Positions 1 to 11,799 of a DNA stretch of 64,000 bases are shown one piece after another. Position numbers and translations under genes: made by a program. Positions within the stretch are counted from its first letter, which is position 1; every line of letters begins with the position of its first letter. The notes below the pieces were generated by a model. It saw only the letters and a list, made by a program, of their open reading frames with translations. It ran no database searches and was not told the origin of the DNA. This stretch comes from Mermis nigrescens (lineage: Eukaryota > Nematoda > Enoplea > Mermithida > Mermithidae), in assembly GCA_036768485.1 (NCBI GenBank), contig JAVLUZ010000142.1, positions 6,216,006-6,280,005 on the forward strand. Direction: 5' to 3'.

Positions 1-18
1 AAGTTTTTTATTTTTTAG
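1..18 (+). other. 3' splice-site-like tract before the capsid-like gene
   Basis: A T-rich run ends in TTTTTTAG. The capsid-like reading frame is similar to the copy at 29,377-30,666 from the next base on, so this looks like the end of an intron. The other copy has no intron at this point. The upstream exon is outside the window. Confidence 0.5.
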
Positions 19-1026
19 TGGCGACAGATATGCATATCGATCTTTTTTGGAAACTGAGTTGAACTTTGGAAGAAACGCTAAAAAAAACACAATTACAAGC
101 TGCAATGTATCACCCGACTTTGACGATAGTGAAACACAACAAAATCCTGGTTTTCAAACTCGCATGAGCATATTCAAAGACAGCGCATGGATCGAACTAA
201 TGGCGCCAATTCATGCCGATTTAATGTTTCAAGACAGATTTTTAATAAATCAATGTGAACTACGCTTAGAATTGTACAGAAATAGCGATAGTTTTTGTTT
301 AATCGATATAGACCAAAATCCACGAACAAATTATAAAATTGAAGTCAAACAAATGTGTTTATATATTAAAAAGGTCGAAGTTGCAGACTCAATCTCCTTA
401 GCTATAGAATCTATGCTACAAAATACTACCGTAAAATATCCAATTCGAAGAACACAAATAACAACTCTACATATAACCGAAAACCGTCGTTCGACTCCAC
501 TGAATGCACTTTTTTCTGGCGCTCTGCCAAGGCGTATCGTCGTTGGACTCGTTAGTGCAGAGGCAGCAAGGGGTTCATACAAAACGTCACCGTTTCAATT
601 TCAAGATTTCGGAATTTCCGAAATTAAAATTACAAGTGGCACGACTACAGTACCCTCAACGCCTTATAAATTAAATTTTGATGAAAATCAGCTGATTCGA
701 TCATTTGTACAATTGTTTGATGGTTTAGGAATTTCGCAAGATGATAAAGGAAATATGATTAGTTTAAAGCGATTTAAAAATGGTTGTACTTTTTTGTTTT
801 CGAACTAAGCGCCGATGGTGCTGACAACAACTCCTGGGAGCTCCTAAGGGAGGGAACCACGAGTTTAGAAATTGTTTTTCATAAAGCTCTACCCGCAGGA
901 GGAGTTGAAAGCATCATATACGGCGAGTTTGATAGTCTTATCATGTTGGATCACTCCCGTCAGGATTTTTTACGACTATACAGTGTAAACTTTTATGTAT
1001 GCGCGAAAATGTGTTTTTTGTTGTGA
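19..1026 (+). pseudogene. Capsid-like protein (F54H12.2-like family), 5'-partial and frameshifted
   Basis: This frame is collinear with the C-terminal two thirds of the capsid candidate at 29,377-30,666. Shared landmarks include YAYR, ETELN, APIHADL versus APLHIDL, QDR, RLEL.RNS, KYPIRR, LPRR, DDKGN, LREGTTS and IIYGEFD versus IIYAEFD. The frame is open from the acceptor at 18 to a stop at about 808. Similarity then resumes in another frame from about 785 to the end, so a single-base frameshift lies in the T-rich stretch near 785-800. It could be a decayed copy, a sequencing error or an unrecognised splice. The protein would form the virion shell if it is a capsid protein, which is inferred from the neighbours of the second copy. 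The start lies outside the window. The two copies differ at many residues, so they come from different element lineages. Confidence 0.75.
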
Positions 1027-1222
1027 TAGTTGATTTTAGAATAAAATATCTTTTTTACACACCTCAAGAGCAAAATGTTTACTCACAGAAAAATAAGCAA
1101 GTTTCATTAAAATGTATCGGGTGATTGGTTGAAAATTAGCATTGTATTAAATTTTTGTTAAATAATTTATTTAGCAACGAAACTTCAAATTCTGAGTGGC
1201 AGAAATTACAATTTCTCTGATA

Positions 1223-1609
1223 ATGAATTCAAATACACGTTCTGAATTTAGTCTAGGAGATGATTTATATTGTTTAGTATCAAAATTTAATGGTTTCGTT
1301 AACATTGGATTTCGTATTTGTAAATCTTTTAATTTTGGCGAGCCACCATTATATCCCACTACTCATGGCATTAATTTAATAACCTATCAGTATGAAAAGC
1401 TTCTAAGTGTGACGGATAAAATTATCGATGGATTAATGTATGGTAATCCGTTTGGAAAACTCGAGTTATCTTATGATACTGTCGCTTTAATTGAGACTGG
1501 CGTAATATCAAACAAGATTTTGGTTTTAAAAAACGATAAAAAGAAGCATAGAGTCGCACTAACCCCATCTCAATTTGAAGCTTGGCAAAAACAAAAGAAG
1601 ATATTATGA
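1223..1609 (+). CDS. PC4-like (transcriptional coactivator p15) ssDNA-binding protein
   Basis: 128 residues from the ATG at 1,223; an in-frame GTG lies upstream at 1,196. Residues about 8-60 show the PC4 fold signature: F.LGDDLYCLVSKFNG, then V.IGFR, then PTTHGINL followed by an amphipathic helix (YQYEKLLSV). A second beta-helix-like segment (HRVALTPSQFEAWQKQKK) closes the protein and resembles the same turn-helix. PC4 proteins bind single-stranded DNA and help transcription or replication; that role is family knowledge, not shown here. The gene lies about 200 bp after the capsid-like gene, and its TGA overlaps the next ATG (ATGA at 1,606-1,609). That overlap suggests viral-style compact coding. 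No TATAAATA box like those of the larger element is seen. Confidence 0.65.
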   Translation: MNSNTRSEFSLGDDLYCLVSKFNGFVNIGFRICKSFNFGEPPLYPTTHGINLITYQYEKLLSVTDKIIDGLMYGNPFGKLELSYDTVALIETGVISNKILVLKNDKKKHRVALTPSQFEAWQKQKKIL

Positions 1610-1802
1610 AAGCAATCAAAAAACTGCAAGGTACACATTAAATTTATTATTAATTAATTCTAAGCAATTATTCATTATTTAAGGATCAACTAAGCGTAAA
1701 CCAAAAAAGGGTAAGAATTCTTGGTGGCGATTTGGAGTTAAAAAAGAAGAAAGCAGAAATAAATCAGTTTCTTTAAGTAAACAAAAATTAATACACAATT
1801 AA
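1606..1802 (+). CDS. Small basic protein with a 53-nt intron, unknown function
   Basis: The ATG overlaps the stop of the PC4-like gene. Unspliced, the frame ends after 11 codons. A GT at 1,631 and an AG at 1,682-1,683, after a T/A-rich tract, would remove 53 nt and give about 47 residues. These include a lysine/arginine-rich stretch (TKRKPKKGKNSWWRFGVKK) and end at TAA 1,800-1,802. The exon-exon frame stays open throughout, which supports the intron but does not prove it. The composition suggests nucleic-acid binding or nuclear localisation. I do not recognise a family. Confidence 0.4.
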
Positions 1803-4800
1803 TCAAGCTAATAGAAAATTCAATCGAGACAAAATCATTATAATGACAAATTTATAGAAACAGACACATTGGCTGGAATTTTTAGCTTTGAATAAAAGTT
1901 CACTTATTGTCAATTTTATTGGTTAAAAAAGTCAACAATTAAAAATTTTTCAGTCACGAAAAGTCAACAAAAATTTTAATGCGTTTTTATTTACTTGTCT
2001 ACCTTGCATGCATATACCCCAGGAAGTTAGTTTTCTAAGCAATAGTACCTATTTTTGCAGAATCGAATTACGGTAATTTATTTTGAGTACTGTAATGTAT
2101 AGCGCTTTTTAAAGTTAACACAGTAATCTTTGCTAGTCGGGTAAAGTAAACAATGCAACTTTAATAGTCTTTTTGCAAGCTTTTTATGCAACATACATGC
2201 GTTTACACCGATTCAGTGCAGAATAAGCAAAACTAGTAATACGTGTAGACCGAAGAACTTTTTATGTGCTGTAACGCATAAGCTTGAAAAGCTAAAGCCT
2301 TAGGTAATTTGTAAATTGCATTATGTTTTTCTATCTGAGTACTCTGCATAATATTGTGATAATTTTGCTTGGCGTTAGATTAAGATATACATATAACGCA
2401 CTTTAAAGTCAGCAGATTATTTTTTTGCCAGTTGGGTAAAGTAAACAATGTTAATACATGCAGTCTTTTAGCAGTATACACGCAACTGTAGCATAATATT
2501 TCAATAATTTTGATATCACACACATATAACGCTCTTTGAAGTCAACATATAAAATTTTTGCCAATCATGTAAGGTAAACAATGTGTTTTTGACGGTCTTT
2601 TCACAGTATACATGCATTTTGAAGTTTTTTAGCACTAAGTAAATAATGCAGAAAAAACTAGTTTCGCAGTAGTGAGAGGACCCTGGACGGCACAGTTAAG
2701 GATAGGGTATCCTTAACTGTACAGTCCAGGGTGACCCCCATTACTACTGACTTGGCATTTTGAAACCTACTTATTCATCTTCTGTCTTAGCGAAATTGCA
2801 GTGCAACTGTTACCAATCGTAATTTTTCGTTCACGGTAAGTTCTGTAGACAAAAAATTTCATTAACAGTGAACTGATTTGAGTAACACATTACTGAAATT
2901 TTCAAGCTGATGGTAAAAATACCTCTGATCTGGATGATATCATCCGTACATTAAATGAATGAAAGAGTAGGGAAAAATTATTAAGCGGTTTATGACAAAA
3001 AATCCCGCTTGCACTAATAATCTGAAGATTCAGTTCACGCTGCGGTATGATTTTCGATTTCATCCAATGTTTTTGCTTTTTGATAATTGACTCGGCATTT
3101 CCTGCCACATCAAAAAAATGACACTTGATAAACTTGTTTGGAATTTTAATGAAAATGCAAGTTTTACTTATGACTGAAAAATGATTACTTTAAATAAAAT
3201 TAGATTAAATTATTATGTTAAGATTAAATTACTATCATATTACTTGTGTTCGACTTCTTTACATTATAATGCGATATTTGTCTGATTTAGCATAGACAAT
3301 GGGGCTGGACTTTGAAAGCCCTACAACATTCTACAATAGTCCATTTCAATCGATTTGTCGTGGTAATTCTGACCTATATCTGATTCGGGCATGTGAAATA
3401 TGGTCGAAAAATCTATATTTCTTTCTTACTCATGTCAGCTTATTCTTGCAACATAGTGATAGAGACAAGCGCATTGCCGGCAATACTCTCAAGCGAAAGG
3501 TTTTGATCAGAACTGATGCTTCATAAAGGGCGAAGGACTCCAACGGTAATGCCCATGGATGCACAGCATGGCCGACCTGGGAGAGAGGGTCAGCGGATCT
3601 AGGGAAAAGGGGGTCGAAAATGGAACCTTTTGGCCAAAACGACCGTAATAACTGGTATAAATCCTGAACTTTTGATGAAAATTTTTTAATTTCATCCGTT
3701 TTTGGCCTTCATTTTGCCTTTCCCCAGAAAATTTTTCAATTTTATTTTCTGGGATTAGCATTAAAAACTACAATTTTACGCAGAGTTTGGGAATATTAGG
3801 CATTAATTGCATTAGCAAGAAGTTGACTTCAAAGGATTAAACAGCATGATAACAGTGATGTTTACATCCTTAATGGAAAATAAACAATTTTGCACAGCTG
3901 ATTTTATTTTCCATAGATTAAAAATATTTTTCATCAACACACAATGAAATCGACCTGATCGGCGGAAAATCTAATCCGACAAGAACAACATTCAAAACGC
4001 TGTTTATTATTTACTTGCTGGTAAGCCATTGTTGACTGCAATGTCGCTTTTCGTATGTAAACTGTTCAACAAACCGCAAACAAATTTATTTCCCTTAGAA
4101 ATGGGGAAACCAGCTAAGACCCTTCTTTCTTTAAACAAAATAAACAAATTGTTTTGATTGTATCAGCTGTTAAATACGTGAATCAATAGAAACAAATTCC
4201 TATAAATGTCTAACTTTGCAGAGGTGCATAGATTTACACTACAATGTATTTTAGCTGAGGAGGAGAGTTTAATGTTTATGTTTAAAACTTGGGTCTAGTG
4301 GATCTGGAAAACTGTAGATTAACATAGTCTTGACGCTATAAAATTATACTTTTACAGAATTCTTTACTCTTCAATAATGATCATACTTTCGATATCTAAA
4401 TTTGATTTTTAATTCAAACCTTGGGTTATTTAACCTACAAAACTTCATGTGTTTGATGCCAAATTTTATCCTTATACGACTTTGATTTTTAACTGTAATT
4501 GGTGTCTATTTTTTAAGTAAAACAATAACAAAACTTCTTCAGTATGCCTGCCTGCGTACATATATAATTAGTGTACACTTCATTGAGTGAGTCGTACCCA
4601 GATATGGAAGTGAGGGGTTTGGGGTATATACTCTCAGAATAAAAAAATGGGAAATATTCAGAAAACTATGAAGCGAAATGAAGGCTAAAAGCGGACGAAA
4701 GAGGAAAATTTTTTTGAAAAATGTTCAAAATGGATCAGAAACTGTAGATTAACATAGTCTTGACGCTATTATAATTTATACAAGTTTTTAAATTATTTTG

Positions 4801-5595
4801 ACTCACAGAAAGCCTAAATTTGACCACCCTACCCCGAACGGCCATGCTGTGATCTGTGGTCGGACTTAACTCATCCGTAATTTGCGAGTAAAACTTGCCT
4901 AAGGGAGGGCAATTATTGGGCGGACATGTCACATGTGTCCACGATTTCTAACTTTATTATTTTGTGTTTTTGAAATGCGGAAGGTATTCTTGTCTTGATG
5001 TAAATAGAAATAACATTGCACATTTAAACTCCAGTAAGTCACAAATTTTGTGTATTCTATAAAAAACTCAAAATACTCAAAATGTTATTTTGAGCCCTTT
5101 CATTTCATATTTTTTCAACTAATCGACGCCCGTCGAGACGTGACCACTTTTGTCCTTAAATGTGTATTACATCTAAGAAGAATTTTCGTTTCATTCAAAT
5201 CTTACAGTTTTGATCTAGATCGTGCAATACAAATTTTTTACATTGTCCTTAAATTTACCTCTATCTTTTCTCTCCTTGAGGAAACAACTTATCGTTGAAT
5301 TCAAAAGGAAATGTCACGCTCACATCTGATTTTCCATACAAGAGAGGACTAAAAACTGGGATCATCTGTAAATTATCACATTCACAGTGTAAGGCGGTTG
5401 AATTTTGAGTAAGTTATAGCTTCAACTCGTTCACTTTCTTTGTTCCTAAATTAAATGCGATTCAACAGAATCCCTTTTTTCTAAATAACCGACTGTTTGC
5501 CGAAAAATAAAATATGCTCGCCACACCCCGAAATGTGTTCTTGGAGGTTTTGGAGTTTGGATCATCTCAGAATGACACCTGAACCAAGCAAAATA
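1803..5595. other. Non-coding stretch, degraded repeats
   Basis: No convincing coding sequence. It contains repeated TAAAGT(A/C)AACA-type phrases spaced 200-300 bp apart (for example near 2,115, 2,143, 2,408, 2,437 and 2,571), a foldback hairpin at 2,668-2,749, and a direct repeat of about 30 bp (ACTGTAGATTAACATAGTCT and on) at about 4,311-4,340 and 4,740-4,770. Short open frames here have no recognisable domains. Confidence 0.5.
2668..2749. repeat. Foldback hairpin, 82 bp
   Basis: The inner arms CCCTGGAC..CAGTTAAGGATA and TATCCTTAACTG..GTCCAGGG pair over about 24 bp with two small mismatches and almost no loop. Outer arms CAGTAGT and ACTACTG extend the palindrome. It looks like a tiny MITE or a self-pairing remnant. 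Confidence 0.7.
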
Positions 5596-5603
5596 GCTAC
5601 GAT

Positions 5604-5853
5604 CACACCTGAGCGTTGGGGGTTTTAGGGGTATGCACCCCTCCCCCCCCGAGAAACCAAAATATCCCCCCCCCAGAATTCAATTTTTGAAATTTTTTTC
5701 GTTTTTTCTCGCAATTTTTTGATGCCAATGGATAGTGCTCGATGAGAAACGTCGAAAAACGGTGTTTTTTCGCCATACCACCATTTTTGAGGCCATTTTT
5801 TCACCTTCAAAAAATCTTGCACCCCCCCAGAATTTTCTTGCTGCCCACGTATG
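5604..5853. mobile_element. MITE family A (CAYACNTGGGC ends), copy 1
   Basis: About 250 bp. The ends are CACACCTGAGCG and TGCTGCCCACGTATG, with poly-G/poly-C blocks just inside and a conserved core (AACGTCGAAAAA, CCATACCACCATTTTT). It is flanked by an 8-bp target duplication, GCTACGAT at 5,596-5,603 and GCTACGAC at 5,854-5,861. Non-autonomous. The superfamily is unassigned; the 8-bp duplication allows hAT or P-like. Confidence 0.85.
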
Positions 5854-5861
5854 GCTACGAC

Positions 5862-7042
5862 CCCCAATAGTTCTTACAAAAAAATCGTAGAAAATGTGAC
5901 TTGTTGAGCGTTTTTAGCTAAGTTTTGGCCCGAATGTGTCAAATTTTCGGTGCGTCGCGTCATATGCTCCTTTTTAAGAACATTTTGTTCAGTTTGCTCA
6001 ATTTTTTCAATTTGTTAGGCAGTTTTTCGTGTTTTCATCCTCTAGAAAGAACGAACATTGTCTGAAACGTCAAAAAACATCATTTTTGACGTGTACTCAT
6101 AGTTTTTAGCCCAGAACAGACACTTTTTAGAAATTTTTAGGGCTTACCTCTCAGAATTTCTTAGTACGCCTGTAACTATTAAAGGGCGAATCAAAATTAA
6201 ACTAGTTTCCCTTCTAAATATCCCAGTTTGCTCAGCTGTATGTTTTGCCATTGCATAATTTTTGTTATTTTTTATGAAACTCGTACTTTCTGCTAGCGTA
6301 AATTATCTTATTGACTACTCAAACGCTAAAAATAAATCGGGAAAGTTGAAATATTATCTGTGGATTTTGCGTCTGAAGGGCTGTTTCTGGCATGCAGACA
6401 TTAGAGCGCCGACGTTATAGCGTATATGCACTTGCGGATTTAAGGGGCCCTATTGAGACCAAAAATTTATTGAATCTTGATCGGAAAATATCGGATCCTT
6501 TTCTGAGGATGAGAAGTCATTTTTTGGTCAATAAATTTTTGGTCCGCCCGTGCTCACGTTTATACACAAGGTGTATGCAGAATATACTTAATTTTGTAAG
6601 AAATGCAACGTCAAGTGATTTTTTTCTTCACTGAGAATTGCATCACTGATTGTATATTTCCATCTAGCACATTTGAAAAAATTGCAAGACGTAAGATTTT
6701 TTCGGCACTGTACTGTTTTAATCAGCAGCTGAATTCTTTCTCAAAAAAGCTGCCTGACCATTTCACAGCTCTGCCAGAATTGTAAATTTATCTGCTACTA
6801 CAAGTATGCGACGCTTTGGCATTTTAAGTGCAGATTAAAAGGAAAATTGCATTCTTGATAACTTCTGTGACAAACAAGTTATGTCAAAAACTTTTCAAAA
6901 AAATTTCACATCAAAATTCACTTAGGAGCAGCTAGAACAGTGCAGAAAAGCTTAAAAATTGCTTTACAAAACAAAAGAAACCGCATGCATTTATCACTAC
7001 CTGATATCGATATATTCATGCGTTCCCATATTGCCGTATGGA
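5862..7042. other. Non-coding stretch
   Basis: No gene seen. It contains AT-rich repeat debris, including a GGTGCGTCGCGTCAT fragment of a dispersed palindrome family near 5,950 and a short inverted pair ACCAAAAATTTATTG/CAATAAATTTTTGGT (about 6,459-6,544). Confidence 0.5.
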
Positions 7043-7050
7043 GTGCTAGG

Positions 7051-7321
7051 CATACCTGGGCGTGGGGGAGGGTTTGGGGGGTATGCACCCCCCAGAAACC
7101 AAAATACCCACCCCAGAAATCAAAATACCCCTCCCCCAGAATTCAATGTTTTGAAAACTTTTTCTCTCGTATTTTTACACAATTTTTTGAAGCCAATGGA
7201 TAGTGCTTGATGAGAAACGTCGAAAAATGGTGTTTTCATCGCCATACCACCATTTTTAAGGCCATTTTTTAACCTTCTAAAAATCTTGCACCCCCCAGAA
7301 TTTTCTTGCTGCCCACGTATG
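7051..7321. mobile_element. MITE family A, copy 2
   Basis: 271 bp with ends CATACCTGGGCG and GCCCACGTATG and a perfect 8-bp target duplication GTGCTAGG (7,043-7,050 and 7,322-7,329). Same internal core as the other copies. Confidence 0.9.
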
Positions 7322-7650
7322 GTGCTAGGGTTAACTTTGCCCCGTTATAATAGAAAGCGTATCCAATTCTGAATCGGAAAGTATATGAATCGTTGCAAAT
7401 AGTCTCGAGTGTAAGATACAGTAGGACTTTTTTCAAAGGTAGTTCGTTTTGTCCGTGAAGCTTTAACTGGCGAATTCTTTCATATATCAGCATAAAAGTT
7501 TTGTTAAGTTACGTGAAAAACATCTATTATGGCTGCGCTTTAATGTCGCGCGCTCTAATGTCGCTGCGCAATAATGTCGGCGCTCTAATGTCGGCTCACC
7601 GCTGTTTCTGTCCTTCATTGTCTGGTATATTCTTATGTTCTATATCAATA

Positions 7651-7837
7651 ATGCAAAATGAACAGGCAGATGATAATGTACATAGTTTAAATGTAAAATT
7701 AATAAAATTTACATCTCTTAATGAATTAAATGGATTTTCTGAGTAAGTTCTGGTTTTTACATAACTTTGCTTAACGCATAGAAGTTTTTAAAGAAAACGC
7801 TTTTCGCAGGCCTGAAAAATTAGCAACCTCGCTTTAA
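7651..7837 (+). CDS. Small two-exon protein, unknown function
   Basis: The ATG at 7,651 opens a 31-codon acidic/polar frame. A consensus donor (GA|GTAAGT, GT at 7,743) and an acceptor (TTTTCGCAG, ending 7,809) would remove 67 nt. The frame then continues nine codons to TAA at 7,835-7,837, directly abutting the ATG of the next frame at 7,838. The donor and acceptor match and the exact stop-start join argue for a real gene. Domain unknown. Confidence 0.4.
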
Positions 7838-8281
7838 ATGCAGTCCGCTTTCGTTTTCATCATAAGCGTAGCGCTTATAACGCTAATTCCATCGCATAAT
7901 GGACTAGATTTGAACCTATTAAAAAATGGTGATACTAAAAGTTTATTACCAGCCGGAGTGGATTTAAGCATATTGGATAATAGTAAGCTTTACAAAAGTA
8001 TCACGTTATATTTGGTTGTTTATACTTTCATAAAAACTTTTCCTCCGAAGGCTAATGATCTATTATCAAAACCAATGAAAAAAGTCTCAGGCATATATTT
8101 TAAATACGAACGCACACTGGTTTGGGGTAAACGAAATTTTTTCAAGACTGCTTTGCAGTCATTGGTTTGCATAACCACTGGACGAATTTTATGCTTTGTT
8201 TGCATCCCAAATGAATTCCTGTCCATAAGCAAATCCGGAAAAAATTTTCCGAGAGCCCAAATTTTAAAAATATTAGTTTGA
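7838..8281 (+). CDS. Hypothetical protein with N-terminal signal or membrane segment
   Basis: 147 residues. The first about 22 are strongly hydrophobic (AFVFIISVALITLIP), like a signal peptide or anchor, followed by a polar segment with LLPAGVDLSILDNSK. A second hydrophobic patch (ITLYLVVYTFIKTF) starts near residue 55 and a third lies near residue 110. A GT follows AAAA at 7,999, so the real exon may end there and the rest may be intron read-through. The start codon touches the stop of the preceding gene. Function not recognised. Confidence 0.35.
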   Translation: MQSAFVFIISVALITLIPSHNGLDLNLLKNGDTKSLLPAGVDLSILDNSKLYKSITLYLVVYTFIKTFPPKANDLLSKPMKKVSGIYFKYERTLVWGKRNFFKTALQSLVCITTGRILCFVCIPNEFLSISKSGKNFPRAQILKILV

Positions 8282-9375
8282 TTTTAAATGCATGTACCCG
8301 CACTTTTCATTACGTTGATTCGGGCAGTCGGGTACAGACATGCACGTGGTTGGGGGAAATGAGAAATTTTGTGGGGAAAACGAGCGAAATGAAGGCCAAA
8401 TTGTATAAAAATTAAAAATTTTCTCCAAAAGTACTCGAAATTGACGATAAACGGTGGAATAACGTATATTAAGGTTGTGCACGAAGAAAATGTCATTCTT
8501 AACTGGAATGAAATAGGTGTAGTTTTGAACAAAAACGAACGGAACAAACAATCGCCAAATTGGTATAACTAAAATCGATTTTCACACTTTTATCATGAAG
8601 TTCAAGAAGCATTTAGGGTTTCATTCGACGGAAATAGTACATCAAATCACTAGGAATATTTCAGCTGATTCAAGCTTCTACTCAATATTGGATCGACTAA
8701 AGGAACAATGATTCGACGCGAAGCGCCAAAATTTTTTGACGTTCTTGCTTTTAATATTTCCATCACATTTGCGCAATAAAAATAAAAAAATACCTATTTT
8801 CGGACCTGTTTTGACGATCTGTTAAAAATCTGGGATTACAACACCCTCTTGCATGTCAATGATACTAACAATATTTAGCAAAATAGATAAGAATATGAGA
8901 ATGCTTCACATCAGCACCTTTTTGTTAACATAACTGCTTACCTTCCCTTTTATAAAGTTATTTCAATCTATTCAAAATTCGAAAAAACGTAATTAACATT
9001 TATAAAACGGAATAAATTCAAATGTAATTGAGCGATTATAACTTATTTTATCTTGTGTCACTTCAATTTACTAGAATGCAATTGATAAATATTATTCCTG
9101 ATACTGTTTGCTTATAATATACGAAAACTCAATCATATTGCAGAACTGGATGCTGTACATCCAGAAATGGAAAGTAAACAAGGAGAAAGAAAGAAAAGAA
9201 GCTCAGTCAAAGGATTCGTTGCAGTTAGAGGATAGAAATGTATTTTGCGTGTACGTTCATATTATATCGTATAGTATCCGATTTACAAGAATAAAAATAT
9301 TCTATAATTAAAATTTAATAGCGGAAAAGCAAGCAGCTAAATCTATTTCAGTCTGATCCATTTCTTCTCCGTCTG
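8282..9375. other. Non-coding stretch with one possible exon
   Basis: Mostly AT-rich debris. At about 9,143-9,235 a frame following ATTGCAG reads ELDAVHPEMESKQGERKKRS and on to a stop. It is basic and low-complexity, so it may be a terminal exon of an unknown gene or chance. Confidence 0.3.
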
Positions 9376-9790
9376 TTATTTTACATTTAGTTCATTGAAC
9401 CAGATTCTGATTTCACATTCAGGACAAATGTTTATTTTTTCTCCTACGCAGCGCGGTACTTCAGGCCAGATTTTTGATTTACAAAGAGTTACATTTTAGT
9501 GACACGGAAAAATGGCGACTGATTCATAACATTTAGAAAATGAACTTTTGAAGAGTAATGCAGCCTCTCGCTTTCAAATCATTCAACTTATTTCAGACAG
9601 GCATCCACTGATCACATCTCAGAATTTGGTACCTTATTTTCTAATAGTTCGGTCGGTTTGACAAAAATCTTTAATCCTGATGAACAGATTACCATCAATA
9701 TAGGTATTTGATACTTGACAAGTAATTTATGATATATTGAAGGAATCAAACTTTTTGAAAATCTAAGTGGATGTCGAATCTGTAAAAACA
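9376..9790 (-). other. Possible minus-strand coding exons with CPEC motif
   Basis: On the minus strand, one open segment (about 9,787 down to 9,640) begins after TTTTTACAG and ends at AAG|GTACC, so it has plausible splice borders. A second segment ends at TAA 9,376 and includes PRCVGEKINICPECEIRIWF, which has a Cys pair (CPEC) plus an earlier Cys, like half of a zinc-binding site. No family is recognised and no promoter is seen. Confidence 0.25.
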
Positions 9791-9969
9791 ACAGTAACAA
9801 CCGAGGAGAAATAACGATGTAATAATTCAGTAATAATTAAATGTTATCAGTAGGTTAGTGGTCGGTGATTATAGTCTGTTTCAAAATTCTTGAGACTATT
9901 TTATTGTATGGGGGATTCGAAAGTATTACCGATTCAGCCAATCGACAAAGCACTTTCTTAGGATCGTGT

Positions 9970-10105
9970 CTCAACATTCCCACCGCGAGTCCCAAATTCT
10001 CACCGTCCCAACATTCCCCGTCCCAATATTCCCACCTTGGGTCCCATATTCCCATCGCGAATCCTAACATTTCCATCGTCCCAACATTCCCACCGTCTCA
10101 ATTAC
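9970..10105. repeat. Minisatellite, about 16-18-bp units (TCCCAACATTCCCACCG type)
   Basis: About eight imperfect units of the form (A)GTCCCAACATTCCCACCG. The unit closely resembles the GTCCCAACATGTCCACC unit in the foldback at 14.4 and 17.1 kb. Open frames across it are repeat artefacts. Confidence 0.8.
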
Positions 10106-10759
10106 AAATCCCATTAGTTTTTTCAAACCAAGCTTTAAGGCCTGGTGATTTTTTTTGGTATGCCACGAAAACAGCTTATTTTATTGTTAAAGAATTTTTA
10201 TCTGCAAATGTGGTGTTAGTCCAGATTAACTAATAATGATTCATTTAATTTAACAGACAAATTAACAGAATGTGTTACATTTTTGTACGTCTTAAACTAA
10301 CAATAACATCTCATTCTTCGAGCAAATAATAATTACCTCTATCTTCCTGTTGGTATTATTACTCAAAAATTCTGCTTGGCAGTTAAGTAAAAAAAATTAT
10401 CGCGATAATTTTGGTTGGTGCTAAATAGAAAACCTACAGCAAGTGTCTAGAGAATCCTTCATTCATGAAATATTTCCATTTGAAAAAATTTCAACATTTT
10501 TTTTAAAGTATCCTCACGCTCTAAGCTCGTAGATCGGTTGTTTGCATAAGACTACGAAATGGTACAGCATTAATACTAAGGGATATAATAGATTTAGATC
10601 TTAGGTAGCGCGTTAGCGCGTACCTATAATATACTTGGGTACCCCTAACACCTGTGCACCCCCTACAGCTATAACGGGACACTTCTGGAAGGTGCGGTTT
10701 TTTAAAAAGAAAGATAATAAAAAAATTTGCTGCCCGTATTTTTTGTTTTTCTTGAAACT
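10106..10759. other. Non-coding stretch
   Basis: No gene seen. A small inverted motif (TAGCGCGTTAGCGCGTACC) lies at about 10,606-10,624. Confidence 0.5.
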
Positions 10760-11750
10760 CAAAACTGACTGTGTAAAGAAGGTGTAAAGTTTTTGTGTAA
10801 CGTTATAACATATGACAAATTTTGGGACCTTTTTGTCACGGCATGTGGACAACTGAGTATTGATGACTCGAACAATTAAACAGCAAAGGATTATAGAGGG
10901 ATGAATTCTACAGAACAGCATTTTTTGGTTTTTGAAATTCGCATTAGTTCTCGAATGGCAGTGTAAAGAGTGCGAAAATCTGGGGGTGAAAAAGCACTTT
11001 TTGGTCGAGTTTTCAACCTGCTTATGTCTGATCGAACTTCGGTTATGAGTTTTTAAAAATGTTTTCTAACAGAAATGTAGAGCGGATCAAGGGCTACATT
11101 CTGCATATAAGCAAAGTCTTCTACGCTCTATGGTGAGTTAGATCCTGGGGTTTAAAGTTTACACTCTGGTGGATGGTGTAAAAAACGCATTTTAAGTAAG
11201 ATTTCTCTGCCAAATTTTTCAGCTTATGAGTCAGTGTAAATTGAAGACAGCATTAATAAAGTGCCTGTCAGGGGCTACACATCGCAGCAAACCGCATTTA
11301 AAAAAACGCAATATTGAGTTATTTATGGGGGTGTAAAGTTCGAAATCAGAGGTAAAAAATGGGCGAAAAAACACGTTTTTTCCGAAGTTTGATTAATAAA
11401 TCATACCAAATAATTTTTGCAACAGAATTTTGGCCTACAGGAATGTACTACGATTTAAAAGCTACAAATTGTACCAAACCGAATTTCTTTAAACTCAATG
11501 GGGAGTTCGGTACGGAATTTTAAAGTTTACAGTGTTCTAAATGGTGGAAAATACGTTTTTGTTGCGTTTTTTGTTCGCCACTTTCTCCGTCCAGAAGTCG
11601 GGATAAGTCCAATAGAATAAAAATAAAGTGCTTTATATCGGGTGCATGTCAAAGCAAATTGTCTATACATTAATATTTAGCGAGTGTAAAGTCAAAAATT
11701 TGGTGCTTAAAATGCGTTTCTGTCTTGTTTTTTCTGACTGCTTCTCCGTT
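10760..11750. repeat. Degenerate tandem repeat, about 185-bp period
   Basis: GTGTAAAGT-type phrases followed by GGTG.AAAA.CGCATTTT recur at about 10,960, 11,147, 11,331, 11,521 and 11,683, giving a period near 185 bp. Units are strongly diverged. No coding potential seen. Confidence 0.55.
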
Positions 11751-11799
11751 TACGAGTCAGGGACACGTTCATCAAGTCTAGAAATGGACCAGGAACCAA

